Shown here: one piece after another, positions 42,710 to 51,180 of the stretch
Layout: each line of letters opens with the position of its first letter
How positions within the stretch are numbered: position 1 is the stretch's first letter
Assembly: GCA_964551735.1 (NCBI GenBank)
Contig: CAZKEF010000010.1
Location: 1-64,000 of the forward strand
Length of the DNA: 64,000 bases
Reading direction: 5' to 3'
DNA from: DAOUAT01 sp964551735
Lineage (GTDB): Bacteria > Chloroflexota > Anaerolineae > CG2-30-64-16
Notes under the pieces: model-generated
The model's input: only the letters and a program-made list of their open reading frames with translations
Database searches by the model: none
Told to the model about the DNA's origin: nothing
Program-made: the position numbers and the translations under genes

Positions 42710-44614
42710 ATGTCTCTTGTGATTGCAACTGGGCTGAGCAAAGCCTTTGGTGCGCTGGATGTCTTCTCCGGCGTGCACCTGCGCATCGAGGCTGGTGATC
42801 GCATCGGCTTCGTCGGCGCGAACGGCGCGGGCAAAACCACGCTGCTGCGTATCCTGGCCGGGGCGGAGGCTTCCACGGCCGGCGACGTGGCGCGCAAACG
42901 GGGCCTCACCGTGGGCTACCTGCCCCAAGAACCACCGCCCGCAGCTGATCACACGCTGCACGAGGCGATGCTGGAAGTGTTCACCGACCTGCGGGCCCAG
43001 GGCGCGGCGTTGGCCGAGCTGGAGCACCGGCTGGCGGATGCGGCCGGCCAGCCGGACTATGCCGATCTGCTGGCGGCCTATGGCCAGGCGCAGACCGCGT
43101 TTGAGGTGGCCGGCGGTTACGACTACGAGACGCGCATCCGCCAGGTGTTGGGCGGCCTGGGGTTCAACGAGGACGAGCACGAAAAGCCGCTAGCGCACCT
43201 GAGCGGCGGCGAACGCACCCGAGCACTGCTGGCCCAATTGCTGCTGGCCGAACCCGATCTGCTGCTGCTGGATGAGCCGACCAACCACCTCGACCTGGAG
43301 GCGGTGGAGTGGCTGGAAGAACTGCTGCTGCGCTGGCGGGGCGCGCTGGTGGCCGTGGCCCACGACCGTTACTTTCTGGACAAGGTCGCCACCCGCATCT
43401 GGGACATGAACGATGGTCGGCTGGAGGCATACCGCGGCAATTACAGCGCGTTTCACCTGCAACGGGAGATGCGGCGTGAGCGCCAGCGTCGCGAGTGGGA
43501 GTCGCAGCAAGAGTTCGTCGCCAAGACCGAGGACTTCATCCGCCGCAACCTGGCCGGCCAGCGCACGCGCGAGGCCCAGGGCCGGCGCACCCGGTTGGAG
43601 CGCTTCCTGCGCGATGAGGCGATTGACCGGCCGCAGGATCAAAAGCAGATCCGCCTGGGGCTCACCACCCAGATCCGCTCCGGCGACCTGGTGCTGGCGA
43701 CGAAAGATCTGGCGGTGGGCTACGAGCGGCCGTTGTTCTACTGTCCGGACACCGAGATCCGTCGCGGGGATCGGGTGGCGCTCATCGGCCCCAACGGCGC
43801 CGGCAAGACGACCTTGCTTAAGACAATACTAGACCTGATACCGCCGCTACACGGCCGCGTGCGTTTCGGCGCCAGCGTGCAAGTGGGTTATCTGGCCCAG
43901 GCGCAGGCCGGGCTCGACCCGGAAGAGACTGTGCTAGATGCGATCCTAGACGTGCAAAACCTCCCACTGGCGCAGGCGCGCAACTTCCTGGGCCAGTTCC
44001 TGTTCTCCGGCGACGACGTATTTCGGGCTGTCGGCACCCTCAGCGGCGGGCAGCGGAGCCGCGTGGCATTGGCCCGGTTGACGTTGCAGGGGGCCAACTT
44101 CCTGCTGCTGGACGAGCCGACCAACCACTTGGACCTGGACACGCAGGAGATCCTGGAAGAGGTGCTGAAGCAGTTCCCAGGCACGGTGCTGCTCGTCACC
44201 CACGACCGCTGGCTGGTGCAGTCGGTGGCCAGCCATATCTGGCGGGTGGACGGCGATGAGCTGCGCGTTTACAAGGGGAACTACGACGAGTACTTGAGGC
44301 TGCGCGCGGCCGAGGCTGAGGGTAAGGCTAAGGCTGAGGTTGAGGCTGAGCGGCCGGGCGTGACCGAGTATGATCGGGAGCGGGCGCGCGAGGAGCGCCG
44401 CCAGCGCAAGGCCGCGGAGAAACGCGCCGATGCCGTAGCCGCGGTCGAGGCGCAGATCCACGACCTGGAGGCCCGGCTGCAGGCGCTCAGCACCCAGCTC
44501 GAGGCCGCCAGCCTGGCCGGCGACGTAGGCAAGGTCCAGCGCTTGGGCGTGGCGTACCAGGAGACGGACGCAGCTTTGCACGCATTGATGGCGGAATGGG
44601 CAGAACTGGCGTGA
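42710..44614 (+). CDS. ABC-F family ATP-binding cassette protein
   Basis: The 634-residue protein has two ABC domains and no membrane segments. The first has Walker A GANGAGKTTLLRILAG and LSGGERTRALLAQLL with LLLLDEPTNHLD. The second has GPNGAGKTTLLKTILD and LSGGQRSRVALARL with a second DEPTNHLD. The linker between them (about 245-320) is charged, as in translation-linked ABC-F ATPases that act on the ribosomal E site. A GAGGCT-type hexamer array encodes EAEGKAKAEVEAE (about 535-547). A coiled-coil C-terminus follows. Overlaps the next gene by 19 bases. Confidence 0.92.
   Translation: MSLVIATGLSKAFGALDVFSGVHLRIEAGDRIGFVGANGAGKTTLLRILAGAEASTAGDVARKRGLTVGYLPQEPPPAADHTLHEAMLEVFTDLRAQGAALAELEHRLADAAGQPDYADLLAAYGQAQTAFEVAGGYDYETRIRQVLGGLGFNEDEHEKPLAHLSGGERTRALLAQLLLAEPDLLLLDEPTNHLDLEAVEWLEELLLRWRGALVAVAHDRYFLDKVATRIWDMNDGRLEAYRGNYSAFHLQREMRRERQRREWESQQEFVAKTEDFIRRNLAGQRTREAQGRRTRLERFLRDEAIDRPQDQKQIRLGLTTQIRSGDLVLATKDLAVGYERPLFYCPDTEIRRGDRVALIGPNGAGKTTLLKTILDLIPPLHGRVRFGASVQVGYLAQAQAGLDPEETVLDAILDVQNLPLAQARNFLGQFLFSGDDVFRAVGTLSGGQRSRVALARLTLQGANFLLLDEPTNHLDLDTQEILEEVLKQFPGTVLLVTHDRWLVQSVASHIWRVDGDELRVYKGNYDEYLRLRAAEAEGKAKAEVEAERPGVTEYDRERAREERRQRKAAEKRADAVAAVEAQIHDLEARLQALSTQLEAASLAGDVGKVQRLGVAYQETDAALHALMAEWAELA
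44313..44350. repeat. Hexamer repeat inside the ABC-F gene
   Basis: Consecutive GAGGCT/AAGGCT/GAGGTT hexamers encode a charged Glu/Ala/Lys stretch. It matches the array in panE, which lies antisense to that gene. Confidence 0.6.
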
Positions 44615-45705
44615 AACCTCTCGTCCTGGGCTTGACCGGCAGCATCGGCAGCGGGAAGAGTCACGTACGTCACGTGCTCGTCTCGCTGGGTGCCGAGGGG
44701 ATCGACGCGGATGGCGTGGCGCACGAAGTGATGGCGCCTGGCGGCCCCGCGTTCGAGCCGGTGCTGGCGGCGTTCGGCCGTGTTCTGCTGGGGCCGGACG
44801 GCGCGATTGACCGACCGCAGCTGGCAGAACGCGTCTTTGCCGATCCCGTTGCGCTCGCTCGGCTGGAGGCCATCGTGCATCCGGCTGTGGGCGAGGTTAT
44901 CGCGCGACAGGTGGCCGCGTCACAGGCGCCGCTAGTGGTCATCGAGGCGATCAAGCTGCTGGAGTCTGGGATCAGCCGGGCGCTGTGTGACCAGGTGTGG
45001 GTGACGCAGTGCAGCCGCCGGGCCCAGCTCACCCGGTTGAAGAAGAGCCGGGGCATGGGCGCCGCGGAGGTGCGCCGCCGCCTGGCCCATCAGATGCCCC
45101 CGGCGCAGATGGCCGCCCAGGCGCAGCGCGTCATCCGCACCGATGGCCCGATGGCCGAGACTGCAGGGATGGTGCTGGCCGCGTGGGTCGAACTCGGCCT
45201 CCCGTTGCCAGCGCCGGTCATCCGTCGCGGGACCTTGGCCGACGCTGAGGGGATCGCGGCCGTGCTGAACGGCGCTGTGCGCGAGGGCGGCCGCACCATC
45301 ACCGGACGCACCTTCACGCCTGCGCAGGAGCGCGCATTCCTGCGGTCTATGCCGAAACGGTCGCTGTTGAACATCGGGCTGCTGGGGCAGGTGGTGGCGG
45401 GCTTTCAGGAGGTCATGCCTTACGCTACTTTCACCCATACCATGGATCACGTCGGCAGCGCGGGCACCTTCATCCTGGCGGCAGTACGTGGCCGCGGCCT
45501 GGGCCGCGCGCTCAGCGCGGTCACCTGGGCCGAGGCGCGCGCGGCAGGCTACAACAAGCTGGTGGTCACCGTGCGGGCCGACAACCCGGAGGCGCAGGCG
45601 TTCTACACCGGCCTGGGTTTTCAGCCGTGTGGCCGACTGACGCGGCAGGCGTTTGTTGATGGAAAGTATGTGGATGAGTTACTGTATGAGTTGTTTCTGA
45701 CGTGA
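44596..45705 (+). CDS. coaE: Dephospho-CoA kinase fused to a GNAT acetyltransferase
   Basis: Residues 1-205 are a CoaE kinase, the last step of CoA synthesis: P-loop GLTGSIGSGKSHVRHVL, then GIDADGVAHEVM and a lid with RLKKSRGMGAAEVRRRL. Residues about 210-369 are a GNAT domain with AAVRGRGLGRALSAVTW and AFYTGLGFQPCGRL. Free CoaE is about 200 residues, so the fusion is real. The start may be ATG 44596 or GTG 44611; both overlap or abut the ABC-F stop. A link between CoA supply and an acetyl-CoA-using enzyme is only inferred. Confidence 0.88.
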   Translation: MGRTGVKPLVLGLTGSIGSGKSHVRHVLVSLGAEGIDADGVAHEVMAPGGPAFEPVLAAFGRVLLGPDGAIDRPQLAERVFADPVALARLEAIVHPAVGEVIARQVAASQAPLVVIEAIKLLESGISRALCDQVWVTQCSRRAQLTRLKKSRGMGAAEVRRRLAHQMPPAQMAAQAQRVIRTDGPMAETAGMVLAAWVELGLPLPAPVIRRGTLADAEGIAAVLNGAVREGGRTITGRTFTPAQERAFLRSMPKRSLLNIGLLGQVVAGFQEVMPYATFTHTMDHVGSAGTFILAAVRGRGLGRALSAVTWAEARAAGYNKLVVTVRADNPEAQAFYTGLGFQPCGRLTRQAFVDGKYVDELLYELFLT

Positions 45706-45730
45706 ACGTGAGGCGTCCTGCGTGATTTGC

Positions 45731-45806
45731 AGCCGAGGCTTCAGCCGGTTACTTTCAACACAGGAGAAATCGGCTGAGGCGGAGAAATCGGTTTAGGCCT
45801 CGGGTC
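45731..45806. repeat. Palindromic repeat family A, copy 4 (intergenic)
   Basis: AGCCGAGGCTTCAGCCGGTT on the left has an imperfect inverse ATCGGTTTAGGCCTCGG on the right. It lies between coaE and the small membrane protein gene and is more degenerate than the copies in glpB. Confidence 0.65.
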
Positions 45807-45846
45807 CAATAGTGCGACAGGTTCAGCCAGTTTTTCGGGAGGCACA

Positions 45847-46071
45847 ATGGCACAACTTCGTAAACTATGGGACAAACACCCCAACCTGATCTCCTGGTTC
45901 GTGCTGGCGGTGGGTATGGTGATCATCGTCATCATTGCCGCGCGGCACGTCGGCTTTGAGGCTAGGCAGTGGGCCGCGCTGATCGGCGCGACCATCGCCC
46001 TGGCCGGCCTGTGCGTGTGGATCATCAGTTGGGAAGATGGGGAGCGTGACAACGTGGAACGTGATGCGTGA
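45847..46071 (+). CDS. Small two-helix membrane protein
   Basis: The 74-residue protein has two hydrophobic helices (about 13-33 and 41-61) and an acidic C-terminus (SWEDGERDNVERDA). GGGAGG precedes ATG 45847. No family is recognised. It lies upstream of dnaJ on the same strand. Confidence 0.65.
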   Translation: MAQLRKLWDKHPNLISWFVLAVGMVIIVIIAARHVGFEARQWAALIGATIALAGLCVWIISWEDGERDNVERDA

Positions 46072-46106
46072 TCGGCTGTGCGCGGTCGGCATTGTGGCGA
46101 GTATAT

Positions 46107-46162
46107 GCAACACGCAGTACGCGATATATTTCAGCAGGAATAACCAGTAACGAGCAGCAGTA
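46107..46162. repeat. Word-repeat spacer upstream of dnaJ
   Basis: Short words (CACGCAGTACGCG, CCAGTAACGAGCAGCAGTAATGAGC) fill the gap before dnaJ; the dnaJ start codon is part of the last word. Related words occur at 56899-56975. Confidence 0.4.
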
Positions 46163-47293
46163 ATGAGCAAACGCGACTATTACGAGGTTCTCGGTGTGCC
46201 GCGGGATGCGGACGAGAACACCATCAAGAGCGCCTATCGCAGGCTGGCGCGGCAGTATCACCCAGACGTCAACAAGTCCGAAGACGCCGAGGAGCGCTTC
46301 AAGGAGATCAACGAAGCGTATGAGGTGCTGAGCGACGCCAACAAGCGTGCGACTTACGATCGCTTCGGCCATGCGGCCGCGCAGGGCGGTTTCGGCGCGG
46401 GCGGGTCGGGCGCGGGTTTCCCCGGGTTCGGTGACATCTTCGAGGAGTTCTTCGGCGGTTTCAGCGGGATGCGGGGCGCGGCCCGTGGCCCGACGCGCGG
46501 CAACGACCTGCGCTACGATATGGAGATCACCTTCGAGGAGGCGGTCTTCGGCGTAGAAAAGGAGATCGATATCCCGCGTCAGGAGACCTGCTCCCAGTGT
46601 CACGGCACAGGCGCGGAACCGGGCACTTCCCCAATCCGTTGCCCACAGTGCAACGGCACCGGCGAGGTGCGCCGCGCGCAGCAGACTATCCTGGGCCAAT
46701 TCGTCAGTGTCACCACCTGCCCCCGCTGCAACGGCGAGCGCGAGATCACCACGACACCGTGCACCCAATGCCGCGGTCAGCGCCGCGTGCGCGTCACCCG
46801 CAAGCTGGCTGTCAGCATCCCGGCCGGGGTGGACGACGGCATGCGCATCCGCCTGGCCGGCGAGGGGGAACCGGGTGAACGGGGCGGCCCGCCCGGCAGC
46901 CTGTTCGTAGTGCTAACCGTGAAACCGCACCTGCTGTTCCAGCGCCAGGAGAACGACATCCTGCTGGAGCTGCCGGTCAACATCGTGCAGGCGGCCCTGG
47001 GCGCTGAGATTGATGTGCCCACGCTGGACGGCCCAACAAAGCTGACCATCCCGGCGGGCACGCAGAACGGCGCGGTTTTCAAGCTGCGGGGCAAGGGCGT
47101 GCCCATCCTGCGCAGCAGCCGCCGCGGGGACGAGCTCGTGGTGACCCACGTGGTCGTGCCCGAAAAGCTCAACGACAAGCAGCGCAAGCTGCTCAAGGAG
47201 CTGGGCGAGTCGTTGGGGCTGGAGTCGTTGGGGAAGGATAATCGTAACCTGTTTGAGAAGCTGATTGATGCGGTGGGCAACGCGTTGGGGTGA
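46163..47293 (+). CDS. dnaJ: Chaperone DnaJ (class I)
   Basis: DnaJ stimulates DnaK ATPase activity and presents unfolded proteins. The 376-residue protein has a J domain (MSKRDYYEVLGVPRDADENT, HPD in YHPDVNKS at about 32-35), a Gly/Phe-rich linker (74-110) and a zinc domain with four CxxC repeats. The first two are canonical (CHGTG, CNGTG), while the last two read CPRCNGE and CTQCRGQ, lacking the usual Gly. The C-terminal substrate domains follow. No dnaK or grpE lies nearby. Confidence 0.93.
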   Translation: MSKRDYYEVLGVPRDADENTIKSAYRRLARQYHPDVNKSEDAEERFKEINEAYEVLSDANKRATYDRFGHAAAQGGFGAGGSGAGFPGFGDIFEEFFGGFSGMRGAARGPTRGNDLRYDMEITFEEAVFGVEKEIDIPRQETCSQCHGTGAEPGTSPIRCPQCNGTGEVRRAQQTILGQFVSVTTCPRCNGEREITTTPCTQCRGQRRVRVTRKLAVSIPAGVDDGMRIRLAGEGEPGERGGPPGSLFVVLTVKPHLLFQRQENDILLELPVNIVQAALGAEIDVPTLDGPTKLTIPAGTQNGAVFKLRGKGVPILRSSRRGDELVVTHVVVPEKLNDKQRKLLKELGESLGLESLGKDNRNLFEKLIDAVGNALG

Positions 47294-47300
47294 TTGACGC

Positions 47301-47376
47301 AGGACGAAAGACCGGGAGATGGCAGGTTTTCGTCATCGGTCGTTCGTCGTCCGTCATCGGTCATCCGTCTTGGATT
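47301..47376. repeat. Word-repeat spacer, dnaJ-prmA
   Basis: GGACGAAAGACC on the left and repeated CGTCATCGGTC/CGTTCGTCGTC on the right form an imperfect inverted repeat. A longer open frame through it is not credible as coding. Confidence 0.55.
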
Positions 47377-47385
47377 GAGGCAGTT

Positions 47386-48378
47386 ATGAACTGGATCGAA
47401 ATCAGCGTCCAAGCCGACGGCGAGGCGGCCGAGGCGGTCACCGAGCTCTTTAACCGGCTGAACAGCCGGCCCGACGGCCAGGGCGGCGCTGTGACCGAGG
47501 TCGCCGGGTTCGACCCGGTGGGCGATGACCATCATCCCGTTGTGGTCGTCAAAACCTACCTGCTCGCGGGCGAGGCCGACACCCTCGACCGCCAGCGTCA
47601 GATCGAAGAAGGACTGTGGCATCTGGGGCGCATCTACCCCCTGGGCGAGACCATCGTTCGGCCGCTGGCTGAGGCGGATTGGGCGAACGCCTGGAAAGCC
47701 AGCTATCACTCGCTGCGCGTCGGCCGGCGGTTCTTCGTCATCCCTGCGTGGGAGAAGGACGCGCCGCCGCCCGAGCCGGGCGTGTTGCCTATCGTGCTCG
47801 ACCCCGGCATGGCGTTCGGCACCGGCCTGCACCCCAGCACCCAGCTCTGTCTGTGCCTGATGGAGGATGTGGTGACGCCTGGCCAGCGCGTGCTGGACGC
47901 GGGCTGTGGCTCCGGCATCCTCAGCATCGCCGCCGCGCGGCTGGGCGCGGCTCGCGTGGACGCGTTCGACATTGACCCCATCGCGGTGACCGCCACGCAG
48001 CAGAACGAGGCCCTGAACGACCTGCCGATCCCGATCCATGTGGTTGTCAGCGCAGGGCCGGATGAGCATCGGACGCGGATGAGCGCGGACGGTGCGGATA
48101 GACTGGCGGGCCAGCGGCGTCCGCTTTTCGCCGCGGCTCAGCCTGGTGCCCGGCCCGCGTGGGATGCCATCCTGGTCAACATCCTGCCGCACGTCATCGA
48201 GATGCTGCTGGACGCGGGCCTGCACACCTACCTGGCCCCCGGCGGCCGCATGATCCTGGCCGGGATCATCGAGGAGCGGGAGGCGGATGTGCGCGCGGCG
48301 GTGGCGCGCCACGGGCTGACCGTGGCCACACGGCTGGTTCAGGGCGATTGGGTGGGCCTGGTGGCTCAATTGAGCTGA
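47386..48378 (+). CDS. prmA: Ribosomal protein L11 methyltransferase, with repeat insertion
   Basis: PrmA trimethylates L11 (the rplK product). The start ATG 47386 gives 330 residues. Family motifs are present: LDPGMAFGTGLHPSTQLCL, the SAM loop VLDAGCGSGILSIAAARLGA and VNILPHVI. Between DIDPIAV and VNILP there are about 25 extra residues compared with E. coli PrmA. They include HRTRMSADGADRLAGQRRP, which is encoded by a repeat family C copy (48071-48124). The insertion keeps the frame. It follows dnaJ, a common neighbour. Confidence 0.9.
   Translation: MNWIEISVQADGEAAEAVTELFNRLNSRPDGQGGAVTEVAGFDPVGDDHHPVVVVKTYLLAGEADTLDRQRQIEEGLWHLGRIYPLGETIVRPLAEADWANAWKASYHSLRVGRRFFVIPAWEKDAPPPEPGVLPIVLDPGMAFGTGLHPSTQLCLCLMEDVVTPGQRVLDAGCGSGILSIAAARLGAARVDAFDIDPIAVTATQQNEALNDLPIPIHVVVSAGPDEHRTRMSADGADRLAGQRRPLFAAAQPGARPAWDAILVNILPHVIEMLLDAGLHTYLAPGGRMILAGIIEEREADVRAAVARHGLTVATRLVQGDWVGLVAQLS
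48071..48124. repeat. Repeat family C, copy 3 (inside prmA)
   Basis: GGACGCGGATGAGCGCGGAC is followed by GGTGCGGA and an inverse arm GGCGTCCGC. It is translated in frame as part of PrmA. Confidence 0.7.
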
Positions 48379-48391
48379 GCAAAAGACGACC

Positions 48392-49165
48392 ATGAGTGAT
48401 TTGCTGTCCGCCTATCCGATCCTGGAACATGATCCGAGCCGCGAAGCGATCCTGGAACCGATGAAACTCGTCAAAACTATCGACGCGCCTGAGCACTGCG
48501 TGATCTGCTTCTTTCAGGGCGTGATCGACAAAGTGGTTGCCGACCACGACGCAAGATGCATCGCAACACAACGCAGCGAGATCGGCGAGCATCCGCTCTA
48601 TGAGATCGCGGTGGATGGCCGCCGGCTGGCATTCTTTCATCCCGGTGTGGGCGCGCCATTGGCCGCCGGCCTGCTGGAAGAGGTGATCGCGCGCGGCTGC
48701 CGGAAGTTCATTGCCTGCGGCGGCGCTGGCGTGTTGAACCGGGAGATCGCGGTCGGCCATATCGTGGTGCCGATCGGCGCTGTGCGCGACGAAGGCACGT
48801 CGTATCACTATCTCGCGCCGGGCCGCGAGGTCGCCCCCAGCGTCAAAGGTATCGCGGCCATTGAACGGGTCTTGACTGACCGCCGCGTACCCTACGCGAA
48901 GGGTATGACCTGGACGACCGACGCCATCTATCGTGAGACAGTGGCGAAAGTGCAACAACGCCGTTCCGAGGGGTGCCTGACGGTCGAAATGGAGGCGGCC
49001 GCGTTTTTCGCCGTGGCACAGTTCCGCGGCGTAACCTTCGCGCAACTGCTCTACGGAGGCGATGATGTCAGCGGGATCGAATGGGATTCGCGCGAGTGGC
49101 TGAGCCGCGCCAGCGTGCGTGAGCAGCTCTTCTGGCTGTCCGCCGAAGCGTGCCTGCTGCTATAA
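48392..49165 (+). CDS. Nucleoside phosphorylase (PNP/UDP family)
   Basis: The 257-residue protein has the family features FFHPGVGAPLAAGLLEEVIA, KFIACGGAGVLNREIAVGHI and the nucleoside-binding motif VEMEAAAFFAVA. These enzymes split nucleosides with phosphate; purine versus uridine preference cannot be told. It starts 13 bases after prmA. Confidence 0.88.
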   Translation: MSDLLSAYPILEHDPSREAILEPMKLVKTIDAPEHCVICFFQGVIDKVVADHDARCIATQRSEIGEHPLYEIAVDGRRLAFFHPGVGAPLAAGLLEEVIARGCRKFIACGGAGVLNREIAVGHIVVPIGAVRDEGTSYHYLAPGREVAPSVKGIAAIERVLTDRRVPYAKGMTWTTDAIYRETVAKVQQRRSEGCLTVEMEAAAFFAVAQFRGVTFAQLLYGGDDVSGIEWDSREWLSRASVREQLFWLSAEACLLL

Positions 49166-49219
49166 GCGCGGCCCATCAACCAGTTCCCAGATTTCCTTAG
49201 TTTCCTTGTCTATTTGGCC

Positions 49220-49993
49220 ATGCACCGTTTCTTCGTCCCTCCCGACGCGCTGAAGGCGCAGCCCGTCATCCTGACCGGCGACCAGGCCCACCAGGTGCGT
49301 CGGGTGCTGCGCCTGCGCCTGGGCGACCGGGTGACGCTGCTGGATGGGGCGGGCTGGGCCTACGAGGCCAAGCTGATCGCCCTGGGCGAGACGGACGCGC
49401 GCTTCCAGACGGTGCAGCGTTGGCGAGCCGCGGGCGAGCCGGCCGTGGCGATCACCCTGTTCCAGGCTATGCTGAAGGGCGAGCGGTTCGGCTGGGCGCT
49501 GCAAAAAGGAACCGAGGTCGGTGTCAGCCGATTCGTGCCGTTGGTGTGCGAACGCAACGTGATTGATGACCTGGAAGCGATCGACTCGGCCAACAAGCGG
49601 GAACGGTGGGAGCGGATCATCCAGGAGGCGGCGGAGCAGAGTGGCCGCGGCCGCCTGCCAGAGCTGCTGCCTGCCCAGCTTTTTGCGCAAGCAGCGGCGA
49701 CCGTTCCCGCGCTGGCTGGGGGCGCTGAGATCGGCGATGCGCCGCTGCGCCTGATTCCCTGGGAGGGGGAGCGTGTGGTGCGGCTGCGCGACGCGTTGGC
49801 GGAATGTAACTTGACTGCGGGCGCGCGCATCGAAGTGTTCGTTGGCCCAGAAGGCGGGTTCACCGAGGAGGAAATCACGCTGGCGCGGCGTTACGGCGTG
49901 CAGCCGGTGACGCTGGGGCCCCGCATCTTGCGGGCTGAGACGGCCGGGGTGGTGGCCGCGGCGATTGTTTTGCACGAAGTGGGAGAGATTTGA
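49220..49993 (+). CDS. rsmE: 16S rRNA (uracil1498-N3)-methyltransferase RsmE
   Basis: RsmE is a SPOUT enzyme that methylates U1498 of 16S rRNA. The 257-residue protein has MHRFFVPPDALKAQPVILTG with QAHQVRRVLRL, and the knotted C-terminal region FVGPEGGFTEEEITLARRYG and LGPRILRAETAGV. The ATG 49220 is chosen over an in-frame TTG two codons earlier. prmA followed closely by rsmE is a widespread gene order. Confidence 0.95.
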   Translation: MHRFFVPPDALKAQPVILTGDQAHQVRRVLRLRLGDRVTLLDGAGWAYEAKLIALGETDARFQTVQRWRAAGEPAVAITLFQAMLKGERFGWALQKGTEVGVSRFVPLVCERNVIDDLEAIDSANKRERWERIIQEAAEQSGRGRLPELLPAQLFAQAAATVPALAGGAEIGDAPLRLIPWEGERVVRLRDALAECNLTAGARIEVFVGPEGGFTEEEITLARRYGVQPVTLGPRILRAETAGVVAAAIVLHEVGEI

Positions 49994-49994
49994 G

Positions 49995-50056
49995 CGTGAG
50001 AGTGTGGGGGTATAGGAGTTCACGCACTCCCATCCCCCCACACTCTCACACTCTGA
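49995..50056. repeat. Word-repeat spacer hairpin, rsmE-trxB
   Basis: GTGAGAGTGTGGGGG pairs with CCCCCACACTCTCAC, and AGGAGT with ACTCCC near the tip. It is almost a full palindrome of about 60 bases, with a ribosome binding site right after it. The words recur at 58541-58604. Confidence 0.75.
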
Positions 50057-50069
50057 AAGGGAGAGCACC

Positions 50070-51089
50070 GTGTTAGATTTCAACCTTAATCTAGGCAGCA
50101 GCAAAACGACCGAAGCCGAGGAGCGCATTGAGGCTGGTCCTCGCCCTGAGATCGAAAACGTGATCATCATCGGCAGCGGGCCTGCGGGATGGTCGGCGGC
50201 CATCTACACCGCGCGAGCCGACCTGCGCCCTCTGCTGATCACCGGCAACGAGCTGGGCGGCCAGATCGCGCTCACCACCGAGGTGGAGAACTTCCCCGGT
50301 TTCGAGCAGATCCAGGGGCCAGAACTGGTGGAGCGGATGCAGAAGCAGTCCGAACGGTTCGGCACCGAGGTGCTGATTGACTACGTCACCGAGATTGACG
50401 TGAACGGCCCGCCCTTCCTCGTCAAAACAGCTGGCGGCCAGATGTTCAAGACCAAGACGATCCTGGCGGCCACCGGCGCGTCCCCGCGGCGGTTGGGCGC
50501 GCCCAACGAGGAACGGCTCACAGGTCGCGGGGTCAGCTATTGCGCGACCTGCGACGGCTTCTTCTTCCGCGGCAAAGACATCGTGGTGGTGGGCGGCGGC
50601 GACAGCGCGCTGCAAGAGGCGTTGTTTCTGACCAAGTTCGCGTCGAAGGTGCGGATCGTCCATCGTCGCGATACGCTGCGTGCCGGCGCCACCCTACAGC
50701 GTCGCGCCCATGAGAATTCCAAGATTGAATTCGTGTGGAATTCGGTCGTCGAGCGCATCAACGGCGCGGAGAAGGTGGAGAGCATCACGCTCAAGAACCT
50801 GGTCACTGGCGAAACGTACGACACGCCCACCGACGGCGTGTTCGTCTACATTGGCCACCTGCCCAACAACCAACTCTTTGTGGATAAGCTGGCGCTGGAC
50901 GAAGAGGGTTACTTGATCACCGACAAGCTGATGCGCACCAGTGTGCCCGGCATCTTCGCCGCGGGCGAGATCCAGGATCACCGCTTCAAGCAGGCAGTCA
51001 CCTCGGCCGGCCAGGGGGTTGCGGCCGCGCTGGAAGTTGAGAAGTTTGTCGCCGACCTGGATGATCGGGCGTATCCGGGGCGGAAGTAG
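50070..51089 (+). CDS. trxB: Thioredoxin reductase (TrxB-like)
   Basis: The 339-residue flavoprotein has the FAD loop VIIIGSGPAGWSAAIYTARA (about residues 31-50), the redox-active CATC (YCATCDGFFFRG) and the NADPH loop VVVGGGDSALQEALFL. The C-terminal FAD contact is GIFAAGEIQDHRFKQAVTSA. The first 30 residues are an extra polar N-terminal piece. The start is GTG 50070 preceded by GGGAG. It could supply electrons to thioredoxin and indirectly to the exported DsbA-fold proteins, but that link is only inferred. Confidence 0.93.
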   Translation: MLDFNLNLGSSKTTEAEERIEAGPRPEIENVIIIGSGPAGWSAAIYTARADLRPLLITGNELGGQIALTTEVENFPGFEQIQGPELVERMQKQSERFGTEVLIDYVTEIDVNGPPFLVKTAGGQMFKTKTILAATGASPRRLGAPNEERLTGRGVSYCATCDGFFFRGKDIVVVGGGDSALQEALFLTKFASKVRIVHRRDTLRAGATLQRRAHENSKIEFVWNSVVERINGAEKVESITLKNLVTGETYDTPTDGVFVYIGHLPNNQLFVDKLALDEEGYLITDKLMRTSVPGIFAAGEIQDHRFKQAVTSAGQGVAAALEVEKFVADLDDRAYPGRK

Positions 51090-51180
51090 GAGACAGGGGA
51101 CAGGGGTCAGACTGGCAAGTGACGGTTGACCGCTGACGGCCGACGGCTGACACCTGGCCCCTGACACCTGACGCCTGACC
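51090..51180. repeat. Word-repeat spacer, trxB-GNAT
   Basis: Variants of the word CTGACACCTGACGCCTGACC, with inverse ACAGGGGACAGGGGTCAG on the left side. The last word runs directly into the next ATG, so the ribosome binding site is unclear. Confidence 0.6.

Noticed and set aside
47290..47385. Longer start for prmA (32 extra codons)
   Set aside because: The extension is translated word-repeat spacer; ATG 47386 gives the conserved N-terminus.
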